Part shown: in pieces, positions 17,562 through 25,428 of the stretch | Layout: every line of letters starts with the position of its first letter | Position numbering within the stretch: the stretch's first letter is position 1 | NCBI GenBank assembly: GCA_002407845.1 | Contig: DHPK01000010.1 | Coordinates: forward strand, 47,343-111,342 | Direction: 5' to 3' | Length of the DNA stretch: 64,000 nt | From: Leptolinea sp. UBA5366 | GTDB lineage: Bacteria > Chloroflexota > Anaerolineae > Anaerolineales > Anaerolineaceae | The notes under the pieces: model-generated | Seen by the model: the letters and a program-made list of their open reading frames with translations, nothing else | What the model was told of the DNA's origin: nothing | The model's database searches: none | Position numbers and translations under genes: made by a program

Positions 17562-18371
17562 TCAGATGATCAGATCCTTTTTCTGATAATAGATCAACGC
17601 GCCTAGGATTGACAGCACGATGACTGCCAGTCCGACGGTGGTTTGAAGCCGGTCAGGACCGATTACCAGTCCGCCGGAGTCTTTAACCCAGTCGATAGGT
17701 GACAGAATGACCAGCGCTTTGAGGTCTTTGACGAGGGCGGATAAAATTCCCATAAAGAAGGAACCGAAAACCAGCCCCATCGCGAAGGAAGCGGTTTGGC
17801 GGCTGGACTTTAACAGTGCTGAAAGCAGCAGTCCGATCATCATGAAAATCACACCGACAAAGAATGAACCAAGATAAAAGTTCAGAATTTGACGGAATGA
17901 ACTGCCGACTATTTCTTCAGCAAAAATCAGATAACTGGCAAGCGTGACCGCGATCAGCCAGCCGATTAGGATCATAAAACTGAGCAGGTTAGCAGCAATT
18001 TTTTGCAGCACAATTTGTTTTCTGGAAACTGGTTTGGCGTAAAGGTATTCGATTGTCCCTTCTGTTTCTTCCTGAATCAGCGTGTTCAGCCCTCTGATGG
18101 CGCAGAAAACTCCCAGCGACATGGTGAAATATTGCATAATGTAACCGAAATAAACGTTGATTTTAGAAAAGTCAGGGATCGTCTCCAAACCAAAGATTGC
18201 CAGCACAGCCGGCGACATCGATTCGAGTTTTGCGTTTGCCAGCTGCTGCATGGCATCCGATTTCATGCTGGGGAAAAATGCCAGCATCATGAACAGAATT
18301 ACTGCCAGCATTACTGCCCATGCCAAAGTGTTTTTCCAGGTGTTGCGAATTTCAAGCTTGAATATTTCCAT
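17562..18371 (-). CDS. ABC-2 type transporter permease
   Basis: 269 residues with about six hydrophobic segments and no ATPase motifs. The first helix is near residues 15-35. A large extracytoplasmic loop (residues 36-75) follows, then ETEGTIEYLYAKPVSRKQIVLQK, the typical cytoplasmic coupling stretch of ABC-2 permeases of the EcsB/YhgE-like exporter group. It overlaps the ATPase gene by 20 nt. Together they form an export pump of unknown substrate (antibiotic, lipid or peptide). Confidence 0.85.
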   Translation of the reverse strand: MEIFKLEIRNTWKNTLAWAVMLAVILFMMLAFFPSMKSDAMQQLANAKLESMSPAVLAIFGLETIPDFSKINVYFGYIMQYFTMSLGVFCAIRGLNTLIQEETEGTIEYLYAKPVSRKQIVLQKIAANLLSFMILIGWLIAVTLASYLIFAEEIVGSSFRQILNFYLGSFFVGVIFMMIGLLLSALLKSSRQTASFAMGLVFGSFFMGILSALVKDLKALVILSPIDWVKDSGGLVIGPDRLQTTVGLAVIVLSILGALIYYQKKDLII

Positions 18372-19248
18372 TAGTTCCGGCTTCCTGATACATTTCCATG
18401 AATTGATCCTCGAGCGATCTTTCCTGAACAGAAAAATCCAGAAGGTCGGCGCCCGCCAACAGCGCTGTCAGTTGGTTTATTTCGCCATCAAATAAAAAGG
18501 AGATTTCTTTTTCATTTTGACTGAGCATTTTAATCGGAAAATCTGGCTGAAAGCTGATTGGCGAAGCAGGCTTGATGCGAACGATCTTTTGATGCCTGAG
18601 CTCCATTTTGAGGTCAATAACATGCGTGATCACGCCTTCCTTGATGAAGGCAGCCTGATCGCAATATTCCTGAATCTCAGTCAGGTTATGGCTGGAAAGA
18701 AAGATGCTGCACCCATGGTCAGACCGGCGTTTCAGTTCTTCAAACAGCCGTTTCTGCATGACCGGGTCGAGCCCATTGGTTGGTTCATCCAACAAGATCA
18801 CTTCCGGGTCTGGGATCAGTGCGGAGATGATCGCGGTCTTCTTTTTATTCCCAAGGGATAACTCTCTGATTTTTTTATTTGGATCTACGTCGAAGAAACG
18901 GGTTAGACGGGATATTTCCTCTGTCCGGTTCAGACCGTAAAAATGAGAGGTCGCGCTGAAGATTTCTGCAGAGGTCATGTCATGGTAGAGACGCACGTCG
19001 CTCGGAACATAAGCCGTGAACTTTTTGATCTCTTTGCTTTGGGAAACGATGTCTTTGCCCATGATGAAGCCGGTGCCGGCGGTTGGGAAGACAAAATTCA
19101 GCAGGATTTTAATTGTGGTTGACTTGCCGGCGCCATTTGGCCCGACAAAACCATAAATTTCACCCTGGTCAACGGATAGCGTGACGTCTTCAATCCCGCG
19201 GTGTTTGTTGTAATATTTTTTTAATCCATTAACTTCAATTGCTTTCAT
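18352..19248 (-). CDS. ABC transporter ATP-binding protein
   Basis: 298 residues. Walker A GPNGAGKST near residue 35, signature LSLGNKKK (a variant of LSGGQ), Walker B VILLDEPTNGLD and the His switch in LSSHNLTE are all present. The C-terminal 80 residues form the extra domain usual in the drug/Na+ exporter (CcmA-like) subfamily. It powers the adjacent ABC-2 permease. It lies 38 nt downstream of pyrH on the same strand, so read-through from pyrH is possible. Confidence 0.92.
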   Translation of the reverse strand: MKAIEVNGLKKYYNKHRGIEDVTLSVDQGEIYGFVGPNGAGKSTTIKILLNFVFPTAGTGFIMGKDIVSQSKEIKKFTAYVPSDVRLYHDMTSAEIFSATSHFYGLNRTEEISRLTRFFDVDPNKKIRELSLGNKKKTAIISALIPDPEVILLDEPTNGLDPVMQKRLFEELKRRSDHGCSIFLSSHNLTEIQEYCDQAAFIKEGVITHVIDLKMELRHQKIVRIKPASPISFQPDFPIKMLSQNEKEISFLFDGEINQLTALLAGADLLDFSVQERSLEDQFMEMYQEAGTNGNIQA

Positions 19249-19286
19249 ACTTTAGCGGATTCCTGATGAAACAGAATGTAAATAGT

Positions 19287-20003
19287 TTATGGGATGACCA
19301 GCGTTCCGGTGGGTTCGCCGCGCAGTGCTTTTTGGAGCGAGCCTTCCTCCCACAGATTCAGAACCATCAGCGGCATTTTATTCGCCATGCAAAGCGAGAT
19401 TGCCGTCGCGTCCATCACTTCCAATTGTTGGGACAGCACATCGATATACCGGATTTCGTGATATTTTATTGCATCCGGATTGCCATGCGGATCACAGTTA
19501 TAAATGCCGTCAACCTTGGTTGCTTTAATCAGCAGGTCTGCGTTGATTTCAACCGCCCGCAGCGCGGCTGCCGTGTCGGTCGTGAAATAAGGGTTGCCGG
19601 TTCCGCCCGCAAAAATAACCACCCGTTTTTTCTCAATATGGCGGATGGCGCGTCTGCGAATATATGGCTCCGCAACGGACTGCATCTGGATCGCGGTCTG
19701 GACTCTGGTTGTGACGCCAACCTGTTCCAGCGCATCCATCAGCACCAGCGAGTTCATGACCGTGGCGAGCATCCCCATGTAATCAGCCGTAGCCTGATCC
19801 ATGCCGACCTGGATCCCGATTTTTCCGCGCCAAATGTTGCCGCCGCCGATAACGATGGCGAGGTCTGCGCCCAGTTCGACCACTTCTTTGACCTGTTTAG
19901 CAATCATGTTGGCAGCCACCGGGTCGATCCCAGTTTCCCCTTTTGGCGCCAGCGCTTCACCGCTGAGCTTTAGTAAAACACGCTGATATTTTAAAGTCGA
20001 CAT
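19287..20003 (-). CDS. pyrH: UMP kinase
   Basis: 238 residues from the ATG at 20003, which has an AAGGGA ribosome site. The alternative upstream start adds seven residues over that site. KYQRVLLKLSGEAL opens the amino-acid-kinase fold, followed by VIGGGNIWRG, DYMGMLATVMN, VTTRVQTAIQM, FAGGTGNPYFTTDTAAALRA and KVDGIYNCDP, all UMP kinase landmarks. It converts UMP to UDP. It follows rpsB and tsf as in many bacteria, but a terminator and a 200-nt gap with a TATAAT (20052-20057, minus) give it separate transcription. frr is not the next gene. Confidence 0.95.
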   Translation of the reverse strand: MSTLKYQRVLLKLSGEALAPKGETGIDPVAANMIAKQVKEVVELGADLAIVIGGGNIWRGKIGIQVGMDQATADYMGMLATVMNSLVLMDALEQVGVTTRVQTAIQMQSVAEPYIRRRAIRHIEKKRVVIFAGGTGNPYFTTDTAAALRAVEINADLLIKATKVDGIYNCDPHGNPDAIKYHEIRYIDVLSQQLEVMDATAISLCMANKMPLMVLNLWEEGSLQKALRGEPTGTLVIP

Positions 20004-20210
20004 GTGGAGTCCCTTTCGTGTCATTAGCAGGTTAGTTTTAATCTGCAGCTAATTATAAGAGATATTAATCAGCGCGCGATTTTTTGTACAGAGGTCTGTC
20101 ATCCCGCCGGATTTTCTGCTCCCTTCCTAACTCTACAGCAATTTGGATTCCAGAGAGATGGCAAGCGAACTGCGGATTCCCTTCTGAACTCGATTGGAGG
20201 GAAAAGAAAA

Positions 20211-20235
20211 AGGCTGTCCAATTTGTGGACAGCCT
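20211..20235 (-). terminator. Intrinsic terminator after tsf
   Basis: A perfect 10-bp stem (20211-20220 with 20226-20235) is followed on the minus strand by TTTTTCTTTT. It lies 27 nt past the tsf stop. Confidence 0.9.
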
Positions 20236-20261
20236 CATTTGTAATTGCTCTAATTAGAAGA

Positions 20262-20882
20262 TTATTCTTCTTCTGATTCTTCGGTGGATTCACCCAGTGC
20301 GTAGCGAGCGAATCGGCGAACGATGACGTTCTCGCCCATTGAAGCGATATTCTGGTTGATAAGGTCTTTCACAGTGATCGATTCGTCGCGGATGTATGCC
20401 TGATTCAGCAGCACAAATTCATCTTTGAATTTCTTTACGGAACCTTCGACGATCTTCGGGATGATCATGTCTTTCTTGCCCTCTTCGCGAGCTTTTGTCT
20501 CGGCGATTTTGGCTTCATGATCCAGCACACTCTGCGGAATATCTTCTTCGCTGATGTACATCGGGGAAGCGGCAGCGATTTGCAGCGCCAGTTCATGTGC
20601 CAAGGTTCGGAATGATTCCGAGCGGCCGACAAAATCAGTTTCGCAGTTCAGTTCAAGCATAACGCCAACCCGTCCGCCGCCATGGGTATAAACTTCGATG
20701 ACGCCTTCAGAAGCAGCGCGGCTCGAACGTTTTAATGCGGTTGCCAATCCTTTTTCGCGCAGAAAATCCATCGCTGCGTTCAGATCGCCATTCGCGTTCT
20801 CAAGTGCTTTGCGGCATTCAAGAATGCCGGCACCCGTGCTGTCGCGCAATTGTTTGATAAGTTCAGTGCTGATCTTTGTCAT
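20262..20882 (-). CDS. tsf: Elongation factor Ts
   Basis: 206 residues, the short form of EF-Ts. STELIKQLRDSTGAGILECRKALENANGD is the N-terminal EF-Tu contact domain, and ELNCETDFVGR is the TDFV core motif. The second half of the dimerisation domain seen in longer EF-Ts proteins is absent, and the C-terminus is acidic (ESTEESEEE). It recycles EF-Tu-GDP to GTP in the cytoplasm. It lies 6 nt downstream of rpsB and ends at a strong terminator. Confidence 0.97.
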   Translation of the reverse strand: MTKISTELIKQLRDSTGAGILECRKALENANGDLNAAMDFLREKGLATALKRSSRAASEGVIEVYTHGGGRVGVMLELNCETDFVGRSESFRTLAHELALQIAAASPMYISEEDIPQSVLDHEAKIAETKAREEGKKDMIIPKIVEGSVKKFKDEFVLLNQAYIRDESITVKDLINQNIASMGENVIVRRFARYALGESTEESEEE

Positions 20883-20888
20883 TTTAGA

Positions 20889-21881
20889 TTAATCCTCATT
20901 CGCTTCTTCAACTTCAGCCTTTGCCTTCGGCTTGGCTTTCGATTTGGTCGCTTTTTTCTCTACTTTTTCTTCTTCTGCTTCAACTTCCGGCTCTGAAACT
21001 TTCTCAGTCTCTTCAGCTTCTTCTTTTTCTTCCTCTACAGCGGCAGCTTTCATGTTGCCGATTTTTGCCAGAGTTGCTGCACCGAACAGGTCTTCATCGT
21101 CCATCTCACTGGTGTCAACACTGCTCAGATGTTTCGAATTGTCAAACTTCACGGTCTCTGATGAGAACATTGCATCGCCGAAATCGCCGTCTTCGCGCAG
21201 TGCGCGGCCTTCGATGACTGCATCAGCGATTTTGCTGACGACCAGCTTGATCGCGCGGATTGCGTCGTCATTTGACGGAATAACATAATCGACGTCTGAC
21301 GGATTGCAGTTGGTATCAACCATCGCAATGACCGGAATGTTCTTCAGGTTGGCTTCGTGGATCGCGGTTGCTTCGCGCATGACATCGATCACGAAAACGA
21401 GGGCGGGCAGCGTCTTGACGTGACGCAGACCGCTCAGCCGCAGCTGCAGACGGGCGATGTTCCGTTCGATCATCAAGCCTTCTTTTTTGGTCAGCTTTAA
21501 GATTTCACCGGTTTCCTTCATTTTCTCGAGTTTTTCGAGTTCGAGGATGCGCTGATAGATCGTTGACCAGTTGGTCAGCGTTCCGCCCAGCCAGCGTTCA
21601 GTGACGTAAGGCATGTCACAACGAATTGCTTCTTCGCGGATGGTTTCCTGTGCCTGGCGTTTTGTGCCGATAAACAGGATATTTTCCCCAGCCTGGACGG
21701 TGTCGCGCACCAGCGCGTAAACGGTGTTCAGGCTTTTCGCAGTCTGCTGCAGGTCGATAATATGAATCCCATTGCGTTCTGTGAAAATGTAGGGTCTCAT
21801 GGCGGGATGCCATTTGTTTGTGCGATGTCCGAAATGAACGCCGCTTTCCAATAATGCTTTCATGGAAATAACACTGCTCAT
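20889..21881 (-). CDS. rpsB: Ribosomal protein S2 with long charged C-terminal tail
   Basis: 330 residues from the ATG at 21881, which has a GGAG site. Upstream codons give an implausible extension. The S2 core is clear: MKALLESGVHFGHRTNKWHPAM, RWLGGTLTNW, LPALVFVIDVMREATAIHEA and PVIAMVDTNCNPSDVDYVIPSNDDAIRA. After about residue 260 the chain turns into a Glu/Lys/Ala-rich low-complexity tail of some 60 residues, which most S2 proteins lack. It is a structural protein of the 30S subunit and is co-transcribed with tsf. Confidence 0.96.
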   Translation of the reverse strand: MSSVISMKALLESGVHFGHRTNKWHPAMRPYIFTERNGIHIIDLQQTAKSLNTVYALVRDTVQAGENILFIGTKRQAQETIREEAIRCDMPYVTERWLGGTLTNWSTIYQRILELEKLEKMKETGEILKLTKKEGLMIERNIARLQLRLSGLRHVKTLPALVFVIDVMREATAIHEANLKNIPVIAMVDTNCNPSDVDYVIPSNDDAIRAIKLVVSKIADAVIEGRALREDGDFGDAMFSSETVKFDNSKHLSSVDTSEMDDEDLFGAATLAKIGNMKAAAVEEEKEEAEETEKVSEPEVEAEEEKVEKKATKSKAKPKAKAEVEEANED

Positions 21882-22070
21882 AATACTTGCTCCTTTGCGT
21901 TTTTGCCTCTGTTTCTGTCTTGTCTCCGGTTCACAGCGATTTACGCTGCACGCAACCGGAAGATCGAGAAACATGTGTTTTTACAGCCGAATAAGTTTAC
22001 CATAGATTCAACAAGTTATCGCCGAAATGTGCAGGGTATGAACAAAAAATATCCTCTGGGGCATCCAATG

Positions 22071-22113
22071 AAAAAAAATCCGGAGTGTTGCGAAAAAGAA
22101 GTCTCTCCGGATT
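22071..22113 (-). terminator. Intrinsic terminator after the NBR1-Ig lipoprotein gene
   Basis: Arms AATCCGGAG-type (22105-22113 with 22077-22085) form a 9-bp stem with a 19-nt loop. On the minus strand the stem is followed by a run of eight T (22071-22078), about 70 nt past the lipoprotein stop. The rest of the gap up to rpsB (21882-22179, 298 nt) shows no other gene. Confidence 0.7.
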
Positions 22114-22179
22114 GGTCGTGATATGAAATCTATGACTGGTTATTTGCAAAAACAAGTCTGAATGACCGTAAAAAACTTA

Positions 22180-23352
22180 TTAATAATTGATCCACAGGTC
22201 ACAGTAAGACTCGTTGTTTTTGACAACACCCCATTTTGACTGGAACTGGTATTTTCCTTTGTCGGAGTCGTACCCCTCGATCTTGATTGTTGTGGCTGAC
22301 CCTGAAGGAACGTTTCCTGGAAGATCAAGCCGTGTCGGGAAATAATAGTCATCAAAAAGATGATTGTCTCCAGAAAGATAGGCGATGTCAAAGTTATTCT
22401 TGTCCCACATTTCGGAGCCGGTATTTTTAATAATGAAGACTGCGGTGAACCTGCCATCTACTGACCAGTCGATATAGAAATCCTGTTCAACGCAGCCCTT
22501 CTTTGGTAGAGATGGCTGTGCTGTTTGCGGAGGCGGCGGGGGAGGAGGATTGTCAATGCTGGCTTCAACCTTGATGTCAACCCAGACTGCGTCATGACCG
22601 GTTTGCCCCATGCCGAAGAGGTTGCCGGAGGCATTCCGCATGCGCCAATATCCCCGATATTTTCCGCTTGTGGTTGGCGCCCGCATGTTGATCGCGATAT
22701 CAATCGTTTCGCCTGGATAAACGTACTTCGCCAATGGAATTGCAGCTGGAGCGCCCATCTGGTCTCCGGTAATAAAGACGAACTGGTACGCAGTAGTCCA
22801 GAAGCAGGATCCAACGTTCTTCAACCGCCATATTTTTTGGAAATTACTTCCGGGACTGATGACCGAGCCGTCGGGTGTTGTGATGTCGCTTACAAAACTC
22901 AACTTATCGCAGGGCGCGATGATTACGGTCGGGATGATCGGGATCGGAACCAGTGTCGGCGGCGGCGGAGAGGTTGGAGGAACGGCTTTAGCCAGAGCTG
23001 TCCGGGTGACTTCGAATGATTTCTCGAGCGCGGTGATTGTGCCGGCTACTTGGGTCTCCATAATTGTTTTTGCATCCGGCGTTTTCGTTGCCGTAGGTTT
23101 CATCGCTTCAAGCGTTTGATAAACATAAGTTTCAATTTGATTGTGATCCAAAGTAGGAGAGGGCGAAATCACTGCGTCGATGGATTTTTGTATGGCAGTC
23201 GCTAACTGATCCGCACCGCTCGTAGTTGCTGTCGGCGTCGATTTCTGACCTTCACTTGAGAAGAAAATCTTCGCTAAAGACCCGACTGAACTCTCGTCAC
23301 ATGCGGTTGTGAAAAACAGTGCGACAAGGAGGAGAAGAAGTACCTTTTTCAT
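22180..23352 (-). CDS. Lipoprotein with NBR1-type Ig-like domain
   Basis: 390 residues. A lipoprotein signal ends at TTAC (Cys18). A low-complexity Thr/Pro-rich region with helices spans about 35-135. Residues of about 145-262 match the NBR1 Ig-like (next to BRCA1) domain: WRLKNVGSCFWTTAYQFVF, PGETIDIAINMRAPTTSGKYRGYWRMRN and GHDAVWVDIKV. A Pro-rich hinge (PPPPPPQ) precedes a second beta-sandwich-like domain with VFIIKNTGSEMWDKNNF, probably a related Ig fold. It should be anchored on the outer face of the membrane. The binding partner is unknown. GGAGG precedes the ATG, and a TATAAT lies at 23403-23408 (minus). Confidence 0.85.
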   Translation of the reverse strand: MKKVLLLLLVALFFTTACDESSVGSLAKIFFSSEGQKSTPTATTSGADQLATAIQKSIDAVISPSPTLDHNQIETYVYQTLEAMKPTATKTPDAKTIMETQVAGTITALEKSFEVTRTALAKAVPPTSPPPPTLVPIPIIPTVIIAPCDKLSFVSDITTPDGSVISPGSNFQKIWRLKNVGSCFWTTAYQFVFITGDQMGAPAAIPLAKYVYPGETIDIAINMRAPTTSGKYRGYWRMRNASGNLFGMGQTGHDAVWVDIKVEASIDNPPPPPPPQTAQPSLPKKGCVEQDFYIDWSVDGRFTAVFIIKNTGSEMWDKNNFDIAYLSGDNHLFDDYYFPTRLDLPGNVPSGSATTIKIEGYDSDKGKYQFQSKWGVVKNNESYCDLWINY

Positions 23353-23751
23353 AGGAAAACCTCCGATTGGGGATCATGACGAAAGAAGGCGGTTTATTAA
23401 AAATTATAACAATATAAGATTAAGAATCATAATGATATTTGTCTATAGATTTGGGTAAAACGTAACCACCTGAGCTGATGGTATGTTCTTGACAGCTTAT
23501 CTGCTCGGCAATTATTGCCTGCCTTTGATGGTTCTCATCGGGAGAAATTCTTATACAGGAAATAATGATAAAGGAAGGTTATAATTTGAAGAAATTTTTC
23601 TCTGCCACGATAATAATGCAATAATTCAAGCTATTATTTGAGCTCACAATTTATTGCAGCTTCGTTTTTCTGTAAAAAAAGAGAAGAAGTATCGGAGTTT
23701 AGGAAGAATTTAGAGGAGATTGGGTGGGTCCCAATCTCCTCAACTTAAAAA
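23353..23751. other. 399-nt AT-rich intergenic region
   Basis: It contains a candidate -10 box (TATAAT, minus strand, 23408 to 23403) for the lipoprotein gene, and the terminator of the tryptophanase-family gene at its other end. I found no reading frame or RNA gene between them. The middle (23440-23690) is AT-rich and featureless to my eye. Confidence 0.5.
23713..23741 (-). terminator. Hairpin terminator after the beta-eliminating lyase gene
   Basis: A perfect 12-bp inverted repeat (23713-23724 with 23730-23741, 5-nt loop) lies 11 nt past the stop. The following minus-strand sequence (TAAATTCTT) is only moderately T-rich. Confidence 0.65.
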
Positions 23752-25194
23752 CTAATTAATTCGGCTGTCAGCGCGAACAGCGTCCATCAGGCGGGTTTCC
23801 CACCCGTCGATCGATTCCAGCTTACCTATGAAGAAGCGTAAGACTGGCGGTTCCTCGACCCAGCGCAAGCCGTGAATTAAGTCGCGATGCTCATAGAGCC
23901 AGGCAAGGCGATCCGCAGCAAATTCCATCTGAGACATGGTGAACGTCCGGCGCGGAACTGCCAGACGCAGCAGCTCCATGTCTGACGGAACTTCGTTCCC
24001 CTGTTCGTCTCGGTCCATTGAAAGCGTACCGCGCTCCATTCCGCGGCAGCCTGAAACAATGTAGAAAGCGGCAGCCAGTGCGCAGGACGGGTATTCAAGC
24101 TGGGGAATATGCGGGACAAATTTCATCGCATCAACGTGGCACCCAAGCCCGCCAGGAGGCGTGACAACCGGAACACCGAGCGATTCCAGTTTATGGACAA
24201 AGAAATTGATCATTTCAGCGCCGCTGCCCGCGACGTTGACGTCAACCATTTCACGCATCCCAACAGCCATCGATTCAATCTCTTTGGTTGACATTCCGCC
24301 ATATGTGATAAAGCCTTCAAAGACTGGCACCTGAGGCAAAATCTTGTGATAAAGCTCATGATTATTTGTGCAGATCATGCCGCCGCGCGCCATTGTACTC
24401 TTCCGCCCAGACATGTAAATTAGGTCAACCTGCCGCAACATTTCCTGAACAATGTCCAAGATTGACTTGTTTGCGAACCCGGACTCGCGGGTTTTGATGA
24501 AATATGCGTTCTCAGTGATCAGCGAACAATCCATCATCAGCATGATGTCATGTTTTTTCGCGATTTTGCTGACAGCTTTGAGGTTTTCCATAGAAAAGGG
24601 CTGCCCGCCGATCAGGTTTGTCGTGGCTTCCATCCGGATATAAGAAATTTTGCTCTTCCCATATTCGGCGATTGCTTTTTCTAATAATTTAATGTCTAAA
24701 TTCCCTTTGAAAGGGTTGGTGCTGGTTGTTATCCGACCTTCGTCATGAATTAACTCGACGACTTCGCCGCCATAAATGTTGATATGGGCTTTTGTGGTTG
24801 TGAAGTGGTAGTTTGTAATGACGACGTCGCCGGGTTTGACGAATACGCGCGATAAAAGATGCTCACAGGCGCGCCCCTGATGGGCAGGAATGACATAACG
24901 CATTTGGAAGATGTCTCGAACTGCTTCTTGTAGACGCACGAAGCTTTCCGACCCCGCGTAGGCGTCATCCGCTCGAAGCATGGCGCTCTGCTGGTTATCG
25001 CTCATGGCGTTTGTGCCGCTGTCGGTCAGCATGTCCAGGAAGATGTCCCGGCTCTGCAAGAGAAAGGTGTTGAAACCGGCTTCCCGAATGGCTGTGATGC
25101 GATCATCAATGTTCAGAAAATAGGTTTGCTGAACAATTTTGATTTTGTGCATCTCAACCGGGATGGTACGTCCGTCTGCTAATCTAACTTCCAT
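23752..25194 (-). CDS. Tryptophanase / tyrosine phenol-lyase family PLP enzyme
   Basis: 480 residues, fold type I. LLTDSGTNAMSD, THQGR-like PAHQGRACEHLL, NYHFTTTKAH (131-137), GGQPFSMENL, ENAYFIK and MSGRKS with PLP Lys265 align with tyrosine phenol-lyase and tryptophanase. FTTT and the GMERG at 385-389 (Arg388) resemble tyrosine phenol-lyase more than tryptophanase. The PLP-contacting Arg in DATR/DSAR is replaced by Leu225 (DCSL), so the exact substrate is open. The family splits L-Tyr or L-Trp to phenol or indole, pyruvate and ammonia, and can run in reverse. GGAGG precedes the ATG. The gene sits behind an apparent attenuator with a Tyr-rich leader ORF. Confidence 0.87.
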   Translation of the reverse strand: MEVRLADGRTIPVEMHKIKIVQQTYFLNIDDRITAIREAGFNTFLLQSRDIFLDMLTDSGTNAMSDNQQSAMLRADDAYAGSESFVRLQEAVRDIFQMRYVIPAHQGRACEHLLSRVFVKPGDVVITNYHFTTTKAHINIYGGEVVELIHDEGRITTSTNPFKGNLDIKLLEKAIAEYGKSKISYIRMEATTNLIGGQPFSMENLKAVSKIAKKHDIMLMMDCSLITENAYFIKTRESGFANKSILDIVQEMLRQVDLIYMSGRKSTMARGGMICTNNHELYHKILPQVPVFEGFITYGGMSTKEIESMAVGMREMVDVNVAGSGAEMINFFVHKLESLGVPVVTPPGGLGCHVDAMKFVPHIPQLEYPSCALAAAFYIVSGCRGMERGTLSMDRDEQGNEVPSDMELLRLAVPRRTFTMSQMEFAADRLAWLYEHRDLIHGLRWVEEPPVLRFFIGKLESIDGWETRLMDAVRADSRIN

Positions 25195-25241
25195 TTATTC
25201 CTCCAAGGTTTGTTGGCCGGATGTGTAATCCGGGTTGATCA

Positions 25242-25272
25242 TAATAAAAAAAGCGATCCGGTTGGGATCGCT
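25242..25272 (-). terminator. Leader terminator (attenuator) upstream of the beta-eliminating lyase gene
   Basis: An 8-bp GC-rich stem (AGCGATCC-type arms, 25265-25272 with 25252-25259, 5-nt loop) is followed on the minus strand by seven T and TATT. It lies between the promoter and the lyase start, 47 nt before the ATG and 24 nt after the leader ORF stop. A terminator in this position is meaningful only if it is conditionally bypassed. Confidence 0.8.
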
Positions 25273-25296
25273 TATGATTTTCGTTCTGTTTCGAAC

Positions 25297-25371
25297 TTAC
25301 GCGAACACGCCGGCGGGTCTGAGTGAGTTGCCGTAATAATAAAACGCGTAAGCAGTGAAGATATTTGTCAC
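25297..25371 (-). CDS. 24-codon aromatic-rich leader peptide ORF
   Basis: GTG at 25371 to TAA at 25297. Codons 5-13 hold six aromatic residues: Phe5, Tyr8, Phe10 and Tyr11-Tyr12-Tyr13 (AFYYYGN, codons TAT TAT TAC at 25341-25333). There is no Shine-Dalgarno. The -10 TACAAT ends 7 nt before the GTG, so it would be leaderless. The reading frame is followed by an intrinsic terminator and then the beta-eliminating lyase gene, the layout of a ribosome-mediated attenuator (trpL-like) or TnaC-like sensor. It is too short for standard gene callers. Translation is not proven. Confidence 0.65.
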   Translation of the reverse strand: MTNIFTAYAFYYYGNSLRPAGVFA

Positions 25372-25378
25372 GAAGTAT

Positions 25379-25408
25379 ATTGTAAAGGTGGGGCGTGCTT
25401 TCCGTCAA
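25379..25408 (-). promoter_or_regulatory. Promoter of the leader ORF and lyase gene
   Basis: On the minus strand TTGACG (25408-25403), an 18-nt spacer and TACAAT (25384-25379) form a good sigma-70-type promoter. The predicted start of RNA (about 25372) coincides with the GTG of the leader ORF. Confidence 0.65.
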
Positions 25409-25428
25409 GAGGAAGTCAATGCAAATAA

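Noticed and set aside
20932..21288. Ser-rich plus-strand frames opposite rpsB
   Set aside because: They are antisense shadows of the Glu/Lys-rich S2 tail. They lack ribosome sites, and the rpsB frame is unmistakable.
25184..25408. A 74-codon minus-strand frame covering the lyase leader region
   Set aside because: It starts with TTG inside the -35 box, crosses the terminator and overlaps the lyase start. Its composition looks random. The 24-codon frame in another phase fits the promoter and terminator better.
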